The notes under the pieces: generated by a model | Told to the model about the DNA's origin: nothing | The model's database searches: none | Seen by the model: the letters and a program-made list of their open reading frames with translations, nothing else | Part shown: positions 39,010 to 51,783 of the stretch, piece after piece | How the letters are laid out: the number at the start of each line of letters is the position of its first letter | Numbering within the stretch: the first letter of the stretch is position 1 | Source of the DNA: Engraulis encrasicolus | Lineage: Eukaryota > Chordata > Actinopteri > Clupeiformes > Engraulidae | Direction: 5' to 3' | DNA length: 64,000 bases | Assembly (NCBI RefSeq): GCF_034702125.1 | Contig: NC_085861.1 | Location: forward strand, 52,414,295-52,478,294 | Position numbers and translations under genes: made by a program

Positions 39010-41555
39010 CATCACCATCACCACAGACACAGACACAGACAGACAAAGGCACCCCACCACCATTACAACCACCACCTAACCCTCTCACTTCCACAGGCAC
39101 GTTCACATTCTTAATCCTTCCTCTTTCTCTCTCTTTCTCTCTCTCGATCACAGTGCCCATGTTGGTGCTTGACATGAAATCATTAAGTCGTGAGTCATTT
39201 TTATTTGTGATGATAACACCACCAGGAGAACAAGGCAGTAATATAGGATGAGAAACGAAGACGCACGAAAGGAGTCAAAAATTTAAATTTGTAAGAGATT
39301 CATATGAGATCATAGAGTAGAAGTCTAAGATGCTTTTGCTGTATTTGGCCATTGAACTTGCACATTCTGGAGCAGAAGGATTTTCACCCACTCACAAATT
39401 CACAGTAGGCTACTGTACACAAAAGTCGAGTTTGTCATAAATCTAAACCGTCGGGGACGTTGGATTTTTGATATACTGCTTGTACCAAAGAACTGTGTGT
39501 CGAATATATACTTTTGTACTTTTTACTTTTATATTTTTATACTTTTTGATATACAGTATATCTATAGGCCTATATATTGTGCCGCTGAACTGTACACTAC
39601 TGTGCTTAAACATGCACGGGGTGGATGTTATGTGTCAGATCCTCTGGCCATGGATCTTCACCAAGGCACCTCAGGGCTGGAGTCAGTACTGTCATCTATA
39701 GTCCAGAGAATATCTATTTTCAAGTGCTAAAATGGAACTGATTTCCATATTCATTGTTAAAATGCCCCAAGCGATGGAAGAGACGGAGGGTGCCCGTTTT
39801 AGAAGGGGGATAAAGTTTGAGCATTTTTATTCCTTGAGTTACACCACCGTACTGTGGGCTGCCATGCAAGGTGCAAACTCAAGAGGCTTAGTCTGGAAGC
39901 ATAATAAAATACACAAACCCACCTAGCAGCCAACAACATTTTTCATAGCAGAGACATTGCAGAGGCAATCTGAACCATAATGACCCGTTAGTCCTACCCT
40001 TCAGCTCTCTTAACCTGAGCAATTCTAGAGAATTATTTTCACGTTTTAGTCTGGGTTTACCAGACTAGTAGATTGGGGTTCAGTGGCTCGCCAATGTCGC
40101 TTCCAGCTTGCCAGGAGGGCGCAGACTCAAATCACCAACCTTTTTGGTTGCAGTGGGATTCCTCTAAGTAGTAGTCGCCCTACTGTAAAAGCAACAAATG
40201 GGAAGCGTATGGTGCCTTGTGTTGTATCTGATGGCATCTGATTTCTGAGAAGGCCGCCAGGCATAGTTGGCAAATCGTTTTTAGCAGGGAATCTCTATTC
40301 TCTGCCCAACACTGTCTGATTCAGAAACTCAAACTGAAGTACTCAATTGCAGAATGACCAAGTGGCCATTTGAAGGCAAAATGAGCACATCATCGCACCG
40401 CAAATAGGCTATGTCTAAATCTAACCAGATCAGACTTTTTAATCTTTATATCTTTTTGTCCTGTTTGGAGTAACGAGAGGTCATGTGGCACCTCAAATGC
40501 CCTACAAAAGACGGTTTTGCATTAAAAGGAAGAGGATCACATTTAAATATCTTAAATTTAACTGGGAGTCAGCTTTGCAATATAAGGATACATTGCAAAT
40601 GATTTCATCATATCCTGAACTTATGAGTTGAGTAATACAAATGGTGCAGTATAAGTAATTCATTAGTTTTGAATACTGAAAGATATCCCATAAAGTCCGA
40701 AAACCTGAAATTTATTGTCGAAAAAAAGTTGACAATTTTTTCAAATGAGATACACTTTAAGAGATGTCTTTGTACCGCATAAATGTCCTTTGAAGTAAGC
40801 ATTTAGAGGCCTGGAATTTTGTGATGCGAAGAATTTCAAAAAGTTCAGAAGTTTTTTATTGTAGACGTGCGTGCATGACAGATGAACGTAAGCCATGCAG
40901 AGCTTGCAGAGTTTTGCCTGCTATTGCATGGCAAAGGAAGGCGATTAGACATGAGGCAGCACAAATTCCTGTCATTACCGAGGAGGCTCGCAATATGATC
41001 ATGTCTGTCTCTATCATTCGCCACACAAACCCTGTCTCAGCCAGCCTAGCACAGTCAATCCATCAGCAAACATCAAAATCCATTTCTTATGCTAAACAGA
41101 TGCTATCTATTTACTATAGCGTGATTGTACAGCATCACCCTTTGCCCGCCTGTGTCATTTCACTGGCGTATATGTCTAAATGAGCTGTCTTTGCTGTCTC
41201 AGCTGCTCAGGCATTGGCTCATGTAAGTCTGGTAGAAAGGCCTCGGGCAGGTGGGAATTTGCCAGTGAAGACACTCCAGGGATGGAATTTCTTTTCCAGG
41301 TGATGATTAGGTGATGAAACTACATTGTCACGGTACTCTCTCAGTAATGACACTCAGTCCGAACTTACCGAATCAAATTAACAGTCTTTTTCCTTGACAC
41401 TTCACTGGAATTAGGCCCAGCAAAAATAGAATGGCTCATAACATCATTAGCATATTATAAAATAACTGTTATCCAACTGCGTTGTATAAAAATATGCCTC
41501 GCTGACTAAAATGCTCCGTTGTTTTGAGAGATCTTCGCCGATGCATTGCCTAAGG
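39006..41555. other. Unassigned sequence
   Basis: No gene recognised. A 120-codon plus frame at 40821-41183 has no domain, start context or neighbour supporting it. Confidence 0.4.
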
Positions 41556-41655
41556 TGATAATGATGAAGATGATGATGGAGAATATGATGATTAAGAAAA
41601 AGATGATGATGGTGATGATGATGAAGACGACAAAGTGGAAGAACAAGATGATGGT
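41556..41655 (+). repeat. Degenerate (GAT)n tract
   Basis: GATGAT units interrupted by GAA and GGT. Confidence 0.8.
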
Positions 41656-41971
41656 GATTATGCACACCCTCTTATACTCTTCTGGATTGGATTAACTTGA
41701 AGTGGCCATTTATCTACAATCTATTTAGATAATACTATCCATAATATTTTTCTTCTTTCTCTTTCTGTTTCTCAAGCAGATTGATAACGTGCTATGGAAA
41801 TACTATTGCTATTGCTATTGAGCCATTAGCATCAACAGTTGGCCAAAATCCTACTGAGTGGCTGGGCCAAGAGAGGGATCCCACAAACTGTGCGTAGGTA
41901 CCACATAAAAGGTCAGTGCTCAGTGCTGTGGTTTAGCCAAGTTGGGAAGGTTTGTGCTGGTGGTGACACTG

Positions 41972-41973
<2 letters not shown>

Positions 41974-42021
<48 letters not shown>

Positions 42022-42053
42022 GCGTGTGCGTGTGCGTGTGCGTGTGCGTGTGC
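41974..42053 (+). repeat. (GT)n and (GTGTGC)n microsatellite
   Basis: GT run followed by six GTGTGC units. Confidence 0.96.
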
Positions 42054-42418
42054 ATGTTCTGCACCAATCTACCTTCAGGAGGCCACTGCTATTGGAGCAC
42101 ACCAACAAGGTGGGGCCTTCGCTCCATGTGGAGCCGTAATCCTGGACCCCACATGTTTTGACCCGTGTGATCATGTTTGCGTGTATGCGTGCTTGCTTGC
42201 TTGCGTGTGTGTGAAGTGGGAGTGAAGGTGTGGGTATGGGTATTGGTATGGGTATGGGTTAGGACAAGTTGGAAAGGTTAGCGCTGGCAATGACTTTGCT
42301 CTATCGAACGTTAATCTCATCAGTCGCTCAGACTAGCTCCCCCGTGGACTCAACGGGGCCATTCTGAAAAGAAGAACACTCAGATCTGGAGAAATGTGTA
42401 TGTAGGCCTACTGTGTGT

Positions 42419-42583
<165 letters not shown>

Positions 42584-44066
42584 GCAAGTGGGAGTGTGGG
42601 TATAGGTAGGGGTAGGGCTATATTGCCTATGGGGGACGCCTCGTAGGCGGGCTCTGTTGAGTCGTTCCCTGTCCAAGTCACACACCAGGGCTTGAGATTC
42701 AGGGAGAGGCTGAGCTTCCGAGCACAGCATACGTCTTCCCACTCATTTCCAGAGAGAAGAGGGGGAAACTTGGCCCCAGTGATTTCGCAAAAGGTCACTG
42801 TCATGTGTGGAGAGAGGGAGTGTAGAGAGGAATGAGTGGTGGGTTCGGGGCCAATATGACTTTCTGCCCTTAAATTGGACAAGCTCCTATTAACTTATTG
42901 ATTTAATGACAAAAGCCAGCACCACTGCAAAAGGTTACAGAGGAATCACATTATAGCTCTGGTACAATCCATACATCTTGACAAAGTATAACAAAAACAA
43001 AAGCACGTTGTGACTGTCTCTCAGAAATATAGGTGTTTCTAAATCAGCGTTTTAAATCTTCTGTACTTGTAACGATTGCAAAAGTGTTGTGACTTGATCT
43101 GTGCTTGGAATAATCTGCTCAAAATGTAAAGATGGATGACAAGAAGCAAAGAATAGAGACATATGATCTGTCTGCTATGGCTGCAGAAGTGAAGTGGCAA
43201 CTGGTAATGTCACATCATCTACCATCTGTGGCTAAGAAGAGGGGGGCCTTAAAAGCCCAACGGAGACCCCACAGGGATCAAGATGGCTGTAAATTGGCAG
43301 AGGAAAAACAGACACAACATTGGCAAAAAGTTCCCAAGTCAACTGTCGAAAGGAATGTATCAGAAAGCCCCAAAAACCTCAATCATCACAGCCATATCAC
43401 TGCACTACTTCATATGCATGAACATGTACAAAGAAGATATTTGTGATTATGCTGCACCATTCTTTCCGAAGTCAACCAGTGAGCGTGTGATTAATGTGTG
43501 GAAAAATCTGTATTGAAGCCTTCTGGAGATGTATAGGCCTAGTGGATTCTTGTGGTACACAAAGCAACCACAGGCTATTTTGTGGTAAGTAGTAAAAAAA
43601 AGTTTGGCCGTGATTGATTCAGTGTTCGAACATAACAATGACCTGACCTCAAGCTGTTGCCATGGCAGCACATGGGGAAACAACTGCCGCTGGAGAAATT
43701 AAAACCAAAAACACATCAGTAGCAGCCTTGTTATTATGATATTTGGCATTTGGAGTATGGACTCAAGTGCAGGTGTGCCACCAAATTCCCTCTGTGTCCT
43801 GTTGTGTTATGTAAAAAATATAATACTAAAACTAAAAATAAAATAAAATAAGATTCCCAAGTTAATATCAAGAGGCCATGGCTACCCCGTAAACATCCGC
43901 AGGCCCCTTTCCTCTTGATATTAGCACAAAGGGCCATGGCATGAATAATTTACACTGAAAAATATTCCTGCCCAATATCCACCCACTCTTTTCGCTTTTG
44001 GGTTTTGGAGTGAGAAATGATTATGCAGATCGGTCTAGATGTGTTTTTTTAATGTGCCAAAAGTAA
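42584..44066. other. Unassigned sequence
   Basis: An ATG-initiated 104-codon frame at 43132-43446 (starting MDDKKQRIETYDLSAMAAEV) is not repetitive but matches no family I recognise. No splice or promoter evidence was seen, so it is not called a gene. Confidence 0.35.
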
Positions 44067-44250
44067 GGGCCGCTGAAAGTGTTGACCAAGGCCAGGAGAA
44101 AGACCTCTGAAAGGGCCCCCCCACCCCAATACATGCAATTTAATCAGAACCCAATTCTGCCCCCCCCTCCCCACCTCCTCCACCTGGGCCTGTGGCAACA
44201 GACCCCTTTGCGTACCTGTCGGTTTCCCAGCCAAAAGCTCCTGGCAGCAG
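44067..44250 (-). repeat. G/C-rich dispersed repeat, copy 5
   Basis: On the minus strand: GCAAAGGGGTCTGTTGCC, GGCCCAGGTGGAGGAGG, a G-rich run, CAGAATTGGGTTCTGATT, GGGGGGGCCCTTTCAGAG and a CAGCGGCCC end. Confidence 0.7.
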
Positions 44251-44714
44251 CCAGCATTAGGCAAGGAGATTGCTGCGCTTGACTTCTTTTATGTCCCACT
44301 GACCCCAGCGTGGAGATCATCTCGATGCGTCAAATGTCACCTAAAATGGAGTCGGCAGTGACCTTTGAGTCAGCACTCGGGCCCCTGTCTCTCTTTTTTT
44401 CCTCCTCTTCTCCTTCTCCTGTCAGATGCAAATGGGAGGCAAAAAAAGAAAAAAAGAAAACCTCACTCTGTGCCCCACTCCCACTGTCTTGATCCCAGTG
44501 GTTAATAATAGACTGGAGGAAGAAATAGGTTCTGTCTGTCTGTGTGTGAGCTCCTCAAGGGCCCTTATCAACTCAGTGCCAAGGTTACCTTACCGCTGCA
44601 GATTTCTCGGCCTTGATGTGGGTGTCTGAGCATGGGTGCCCGTTTCGACTTTCAAGTCTCGTAAACAACTCAAAGGCACGTTACAATGCCAGAGCTTTCC
44701 CAGATAACATGAGG

Positions 44715-44821
<107 letters not shown>

Positions 44822-45097
44822 GTATGCAAAGTATGAAAAGTATGGGGGCGGGCAGAACCTGGAAAAAGATTTGGATTGCACGGTAACGTCCAAACAGCTG
44901 ATATGATCAACCGAGAGAAAGTGAATGTGTGAAATCCTGAACATGTGTTATACAGTATGCGATGAGGATGTCGGTGGCAAAGTGATAGGTCCTCCAAGAC
45001 AATGAGCATAACACAAAAACCATGGTGAGGTGGGGTGGGGTTTGGTATCAGCCTTTTTTAAATTAACTGGCCTTTATGAAGCAAGTCACCCTCTCTC

Positions 45098-45441
45098 TAG
45101 GTCGTCCTCAGACGAGCCTTCCATCGTTGCTTCAAGTCATCCCGATTCTCCATACATCTTTTCAGTTCACTGGTACTCTGGGCTCCTGTGTCCTTCTTGA
45201 GTATGTCCACGTATGTTAGTGTGGGACGTCCTCTTAACCTGCGCCCACGCGATGGTTCCCATAGCACCAGTGTGCTGGCTGGCAGTTCTTGGTGCCTTTG
45301 GTAACGTCTTGCAAGTCTCATTCTCCTTCCAGCAATCTTCTCGTTCACCCTTGGTATTCCCTCATACAGGGTTTCATTGGTTATATGTGCACTATTGCTG
45401 ATGTTAAGCACTGCACGCAGCACCCTACTAGTACAAAACAA
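45098..45441 (-). pseudogene. Non-LTR retrotransposon ORF2 C-terminal remnant
   Basis: A 114-codon minus frame contains VLRAVLNISNSAHITNETLY, RRMRLARRYQRHQEL, LVLWEP, RGRPTLTYVDILKKDTG and MENRDDLKQRW. The order RMLRAVxN, xxTNExLY, IxxRRMRxA, LVLWEP, RGRPxxTYVDxLxxDTG, MxDRxxW is that of the extreme C-terminus of a LINE ORF2 protein (RTE-like by memory, clade uncertain). The reverse transcriptase core is absent. The frame is open but has no initiating context, so it is a truncated retroposon. Confidence 0.75.
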
Positions 45442-45995
45442 TTATGAAATTTAAAACGAACCTCCTGAGAACTTGAGAAATTTGAGAAAACTGGCAGCCT
45501 TAGTGGTCATTATTCATACCATTAAAACCTCCTCTTCACATGGCATTAGAGGTGGAGTGTCTAATATTTTTTAGTAATTTATTTCCAGAATTTATCCTGC
45601 ATTTTCCACCATCAATTACTAGGTATTCATTACGACTGGTAAAATTACACTTACTGTAAATCTTCAAGAAATTATCAAATTTGTGAATGGGCAGCATAGT
45701 TGCAATGCCTATTCTGGCCACAGCCCAACATACAAAAACACGAATACCTTTAGATCAGCCATAACAACAAAAGCAGGATGGAGCAACCCTCCGTTTCTTT
45801 AAGCCATTACACATGATTGACACCTGTCTGATGCTTAAGATAAGGGCTGAATAGGCGGTGGCGCCGTGTCAAGGACTCTTAATGACAATCTCTGAGCCCG
45901 TCTCTCTAAGGGAGATCGTATTGACAGTCTGACCCGCCGCACACACAAACCCCCACATCGACCACCAATGGAGAGACGCATTCAAACAAACAAAG
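45442..45995. other. Unassigned sequence
   Basis: No supportable feature. Confidence 0.4.
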
Positions 45996-46069
45996 CACGT
46001 ACACGCACGCATGCACACACGCACGCACACACATGCACACACATACACACACACATACACACACACAAA
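45996..46069 (+). repeat. Interrupted (CA)n/(GCAC)n microsatellite
   Basis: GCAC and ACAC units with T interruptions. Confidence 0.9.
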
Positions 46070-48728
46070 AGCAGAGGTTCATATCTTTCTTTCAAGTCAC
46101 AGAGTCTGTATGGGTGAGGAGAGGAATATCAGGCGGTCTCCAGGAGAACGATAAGCTGGGACAGGGCCATTCATCTCACACACACACACACATTACACAG
46201 AGGGTGTCCTGGATCTCTCCATAGACTAAAAGAGAGGGGTGGTGGTGGTGAAGGTGTTGCTGGTAGAGTAGAGGGCATCAATGTATCGATGTTCGAGTTA
46301 CGTTGAAATTGCTCTGCGGGATGAGGGGGCTCGCTCTGTTTACACAGCAATCGATGGCCTTACAACTTAAATTGGTGACGAATGTGCAGGTCACATTGAG
46401 GGGAGGAAGCGGCCATGGGAAAAGGTGGAAGCACGCGTTAAGCGGATCTGGCGAACACAGACGATGGAGTGGAGGGAGGCATCGATGGATGGAGTCCCAC
46501 AGAGCCGAGGCTAAGGGGGGCTGGAACCGAGCAAGGCACAGAGCTTATACGATTTTTGCAGTCCATGCAAAAGCCATTGGAAATACCTTGCATAACAAGT
46601 ATTAAAAAAAATAAATACACAAAAAAACACTTTGCCTTTTACGTTTTTCAGAAATGTCATATTCCACACTGTCAAAAGTGCTGAACATCAGACACATGAA
46701 TAGCCTACTGTCGAGTTAAATTGTTAAGTCTCGTTTTGTAAATCTGATTAAACTAAATTAATAATTGGTAGGTAGCAAATATGAAATATGCGTTTGTGTG
46801 TTCTTCATCGTATTCAGCTGAGCCTTGGATGATTTCCACCATGATAACCAAAACAGCAAATGCAATTTGAGCGAATGAATGAATGAATGAATGAATGAAA
46901 TAAAGAACAAATAAACAGAATGTCAGATTTAATGGTGTCTATGAATATGGATTACATACAGTACTGAAAAGGATGCCCATGGGTGAGTCCTCCATCAATC
47001 TGCTCAACACTTTCCCTCTTGATTTACACTTAAGGAGACTCAAATGCACTTCAAGACCAAATTCCCTTTTTTATTATTCATGATGGTAAATGTAGCAGAT
47101 CTCTGATGGTTGTTTACTCAGTTGCATGTGCTCTTTCCTGTTTCAATAAAACTAGACAGACAGACAGACAGTATTTTGTCATAAGGCTGAAGAGCTTGGT
47201 TTTGCCACACAGCACATCTGATACAAACAAATAAGATAATACTAATAGACAGGGTACAATAACATTCTCAGCCCCAGTCTCTAAATATCTGGTGTGAAGA
47301 ATGTGGCAACACCTTCACCTGTTTACTACTTGTAATAATAGGCTACATCATTTACCCTGCCCTCTCCACAGTTACCATACTATTCATTTCTTGCTTAAAA
47401 ATCTTGCTGGCCATTCCTGGCACAGACAAAGAAAATACAATCCAAGAGACCAAATCAAGTAGGGAGTGTTGTCTCTGAGACATTGTCTGGTGGATTAGTT
47501 CAATATGACTGTATGGACACAGCTTGTTATTAATAATCATCATATGATTTCATGGCACTGTGGGAAGCATTGTTCATGGTGTGCCATCTGAACACTTTAT
47601 TACACGCACGCACCAGAACAAACTGTATTTCCGAACACTTAGTACGCTAAATCAGTGTTGCTTAGTGCCCGAATGCGCGGCCGACCCAATGCTTATCCAC
47701 ATTTCATTTCTACCATGTTATTCGTCGCGAAAATACAAGACCTGGATATGTGTTACTAGAGGATTTAATGATGGCCATTGCCACGCATGCAGGTGGCCTG
47801 ACCCGCTCGTGTACTCCTTGGCCCTTTTAATCCGTCCCCAGTGCTGAGTCACCCAACAGGAAATTGCTGGAGGTTCACTCTTTGTACCCAGTAAATAGCT
47901 CACCCACTTTCACTATCACAGCCATTATTAATTCCTCTTGTAAGTGTACAGAAAAAAGCTGGAAAAAATGTCCTTAGTCCTTCTAATAGCTCATGAAAGG
48001 TGGGTGGAACACACAAACAGGGAAAAAAAGAAATAAAAATAAAACAGCGCTTTGAAAACTACAGGTTGTCAGTGTGCGGTTATTTTTTACCAGCAGGGCA
48101 AGGCGATAATGATTAAGTGCTCGAATCATCAGGAGGAGTAGAAGCGCTCACCTCTTCATGAAAAACATGGGTACTTATTTACACGTCAGATAGGCAAAAC
48201 AAGGATGTTTTTGTCTCGCTGCCCTGTTCATGCTAAATGATGCTAAAAACCTATGTTTTGCGGTTAGGCTCCTTTTTTCAGAAGTGCCACTTTTTTTGTA
48301 GCAAATTACTGTTTTGTTGGCCTACCCTTGAAAAGGCAGTCACTAAACCTGTGCAACACCAAGGTTCAAAACCAAATGTCTTGTTGACAAACGTGAAGTA
48401 TGCCATCTTGCTGTGCTGTTTTTGGCTTGCTAATAGATCACTAACTTGGCGGAGAGGAAAAATGCCTTGTTATTTTTCCCCAAGACCGAAGTGGAGGACG
48501 CCTAGAGGCTCGTACCCTCAAAACACCTTGACTGCTTCCCCTCCACAGCATCCCACCTCACCCCATCCCACCCAGAGTGGATTCAAATGCAAATTGAATG
48601 GAAAAATGGAGAGCATGGCGTTCACACAGATGGTTTGTATGAGCTGGCACCTGCGGAGGGACATGGCACATGCCCACCTTGGCACAAGTCACGCAGTCTG
48701 CAAGATGCATGGGAGGCAGGAGAGGAGG
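46070..48728. other. Unassigned sequence with two minor short-repeat tracts
   Basis: Contains (ATGA)n at about 46874-46900 and a CAATAAAACTA(GACA)n tail-like tract at 47145-47172, which may mark a retroposon end. No gene is supportable. Confidence 0.35.
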
Positions 48729-48938
<210 letters not shown>

Positions 48939-49734
48939 GATTTTCTGCAATGCAAATGTGGTTTATTCTCCTGCCTAATAGCCAAGGAACTAATGGGGCC
49001 AGGAGAGGAAACACTGTTCTGTGTACCCTGCTGAGAGTTGTAATGTGTGTTATTTCCACTAAGGTCACGGTTAATCTGCTCAAATCTCGGTCTCAGCGTG
49101 CAGGCAAATGACAGTCAAAATCAAACAATCAAGAGTAAATACACTGCATTAGCACAAGGGGAAATAATCCAACTCTACGGGACAAGACTTTTTCTCATTG
49201 AACTGACTGACATCACCTCCATATACATACACAATTATTGTACTAGAACGAGGGCCTCTTGTCTGCCACCTATGACTGATTGCATTTATTATAACAATAA
49301 GGTGGTGATTGATAGCATAGTATAAAGCAGTAAATGAACAGAAAGGTGAGCAGTGCGTTTGTATTTGCATAGAAGACTGACGTTTGGTAATTTCGCCATG
49401 TACTGTATATCATGTCAGGTGTAAATCATGATATAATAAATATGAAAAGGCACTAAAATCACCACTGTAACTGAAATACTGTTGTTACAACATAATATGC
49501 ATGGCTATACCAAGATAGATGGCAAGGACCATATTAGTAGGACTACCCTGGTCCTGCCATACCCAGGCTACTATATTACTGTTTGAGTGAAATTTCTGAA
49601 AGTTCTTTTTTTTCTTTTTTTAAAAGCCTGTAAAAATAAGTAGCTCCCTAGAAAAACCTCCATTGGTCTGCCAAAACCCTGTGAAGTACTTTACTGGTGC
49701 CAGCATTCTGGCTCTCTGGCCAAGAGGGGCGCTT
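48939..49734. other. Unassigned sequence
   Basis: No supportable feature. Confidence 0.4.
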
Positions 49735-49742
49735 GTGTAGAT

Positions 49743-50040
49743 CAGCGGCTATCAAATTGTGGTCCAGGGACCCCTGGGGAGCGCAGGGAGTCAGTGAAAA
49801 AGTCTGTGTGCAATGGCCTACTACACTAGATTGGTCCAGCAAGCAGATCTCGGACATTTATCTACAATAATCCAATCATATTTGTTTAATTTTAATTTAG
49901 GATAATTTAATGAATTGATAGGCATTATAATGACAATTGCGATAACTGTTTTTGTGGTACGGATATGATAGGGTCCTAAAGTAAGGAAATGTCCAGCTGT
50001 TTTAGGATTCCTCAGCCTAGAACAGTTTGAGAACCGCTGG
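49743..50040. mobile_element. hAT-type MITE (about 298 bp)
   Basis: Starts CAGCGGCTATCAAATTGTGG and ends CAGTTTGAGAACCGCTGG, imperfect inverted termini. Flanks GTGTAGAT (49735-49742) and GTATAGAT (50041-50048) match at 7 of 8 positions. Internal sequence has no coding capacity. Confidence 0.75.
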
Positions 50041-50308
50041 GGTATAGATTAAGACTGGCCTGGAGTCTGGAGCGATACTCCAACTTTAATGTGCACAGGG
50101 AATCAGAGGCTCCGCACTCTAATCCCCACCATCTCCCTCAACCGCCTCATCCCTTCTCCACCATCATTACCACCGCCAGTCCGCGCCTCATGCTCACGGC
50201 CTCTCCCAAACTAAGTCATGGCATGTCAAATTCTGCCCTTTCTAAACCTCACTGTGTTGCTCTACATTCCTCTTCTTCTCCTCTACTCGTCTCATTTCAT
50301 CCCAATGC

Positions 50309-50313
50309 TGGAC
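50309..50313. other. 5-bp target-site duplication (left)
   Basis: TGGAC, identical to 57054-57058. Confidence 0.93.
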
Positions 50314-50923
50314 TGTGAAAAATTATGATGGGTGTTACTGACATTTTTCACCAAACGCCAGCGACACATCCTCCCTACACTAGCATACACTTCCAGACAC
50401 GCAAGCGCAGTCGCGCACACACATAGACCCAGACACCTGTTAGCATCACCTACACACCTCAGCCAAACTTTTACCTTTTTTACCGCGGCTATCGCGAAAA
50501 TGCACACATGTAACAAACACACATATTCCTCAGTTAAACATGTACTTACCGTCACCGCGAGCAGTGTAGGTACCCGCTGTCTCGTCCCATATTTCACTCG
50601 CAACGCAATAGTTTCCCAACACTACAAACAAACATTCTCACTCACCGCTGCCAATGGGTGTTCCATCCAAATGGTCCGTGGGGAAACCGGAGCCCTTGCG
50701 GAACCATTGTTTTTAACCACTGTCCGGTCAGTGGCGCGAAATGTGAATTGGCACAGTGACGTCATATGTGAGTAAATAGTGTTTTGTAGCTTTATTTAAT
50801 ATACATATGGGGTAAATATTGGATGTATGTTTTCTACTTTTTATAATCTATTTTCTGGGGATATTGTGGGTATGTGAATGTATTTCTAAATGTGTATTTT
50901 AAGGATTTATGTCATGCTATTTT

Positions 50924-50951
50924 CTGATTGGTTGAATGTATATCCAATCAG
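50924..50951 (+). promoter_or_regulatory. Inverted CCAAT-box pair in 5' LTR
   Basis: CTGATTGG and its exact complement CCAATCAG are separated by 12 nt; the arrangement is conserved in the 3' LTR. CCAAT pairs are typical NF-Y sites in promoters. Function here is inferred. Confidence 0.45.
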
Positions 50952-51199
50952 TGTTCTCCTGCAGATTGTGAGCCCTTCAAAAGGGCAGGGGTTTTCATTT
51001 GGGCTAGAGAGGGCCAGGGGAAAGCACGCTTGCTGTGAAGCTGTGCAGAGACAGATAAGTAAGTGCAGAATTTGAAACAGTTATCTGGAAAGTCTTTTGT
51101 TGTAGTTATATTTGAGTTGCCTGATTGAGGCCGGTTTTCTTTTTTCGTTTATTCTCAGTTTTTGTTTTCTCTTTTTGTTAAGTCACTTACTGCACTGTA

Positions 51200-51205
51200 A
51201 ATAAA
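51200..51205 (+). terminator. Polyadenylation signal in 5' LTR
   Basis: AATAAA, with the equivalent at 56954-56959 in the 3' LTR, where it would end the genomic transcript. Confidence 0.6.
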
Positions 51206-51301
51206 CTCGCACCCGCTTCACTTTAGTTTTGAGTTGCCTGGTCGTTCTTCTTGCGGTCATCCTGATATGAGAGAGGGGTGGTCAAGCCTCAATCTCACAG
51301 G

Positions 51302-51316
51302 TGGTGTCAGAAGTGG
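51302..51316 (+). other. Primer-binding site, tRNA-Leu-like
   Basis: TGGTGTCAGAAGTGG begins two bases after the LTR end. It starts with TGG (complement of CCA) and matches, from memory, the 3' end of a vertebrate tRNA-Leu isoacceptor. Such a tRNA would prime minus-strand synthesis. Confidence 0.75.
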
Positions 51317-51378
51317 CGACAGTGGCGCCTCGAAAGAAGACGCTGAAGAAGACGACAGGCAGGCGGGTTCAGCCGAGC

Positions 51379-51745
51379 ATGGCGTATCGGCGTCTTCCCC
51401 AAGATGTCATGGAGGAGCACACAGTGGAGAATGAAGAGGAGCATCCGAATGCTGGGGAGCACACAGAAGTTGCCATGGCGGGAACGACGGCAGTTCCAGA
51501 GACGCTGGACATGGGCGCACTCTTCAATCTTCTTCAGAGGTCCATTCAAGATCAGCAGCAGGAGGCCCAGAAGCAAGAAAGGCGATGGCGCAGTGTACAG
51601 ATCCAGCTGAACAACGTCCATGATGAGCTGGAGAGGGAACGGCGGACTCCTGCAGAGTGGCGAGGACAACCAGGTGATGACGGCGCCAGAGATCCACCGC
51701 AGGATGGACCACCGCGCAACCTGGTAGCGCCACCCCCGGGCTTCC

Positions 51746-51783
<38 letters not shown>

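Larger units (their letters stand above)
50314..51299 (+). repeat. 5' LTR (986 bp)
   Basis: Starts TGTGAAAAATTATGATGG and ends CTCAATCTCACA. It contains an inverted CCAAT pair (CTGATTGG at 50924-50931 and CCAATCAG at 50944-50951), a GCCCTT/AAGGGC hairpin just after it, and AATAAA at 51200-51205, about 95 bp before the LTR end. Transcription start is not determinable; the CCAAT pair plausibly belongs to U3. ORFs within the LTR look incidental. Confidence 0.95.

Noticed and set aside
40821..41183. 120-codon plus frame with a CRACR motif
   Set aside because: No recognisable domain, no homologous block, no splice or promoter context; probably chance.
43132..43446. 104-codon plus frame beginning MDDKKQRIETYD
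   Set aside because: Looks protein-like in composition but has no recognised family and no supporting context; left as unassigned.
45859..46070. CRISPR-like or other regular spacer array
   Set aside because: The repetitive pattern is simple CA/GCAC microsatellite; no spaced direct repeats exist anywhere in the window.
50332..50775. 147-codon frame inside the 5' LTR (shorter equivalents in the 3' LTR at 56087 and 56254)
   Set aside because: The single T indel between the LTRs changes the frame, so it is not maintained; no recognisable domain.
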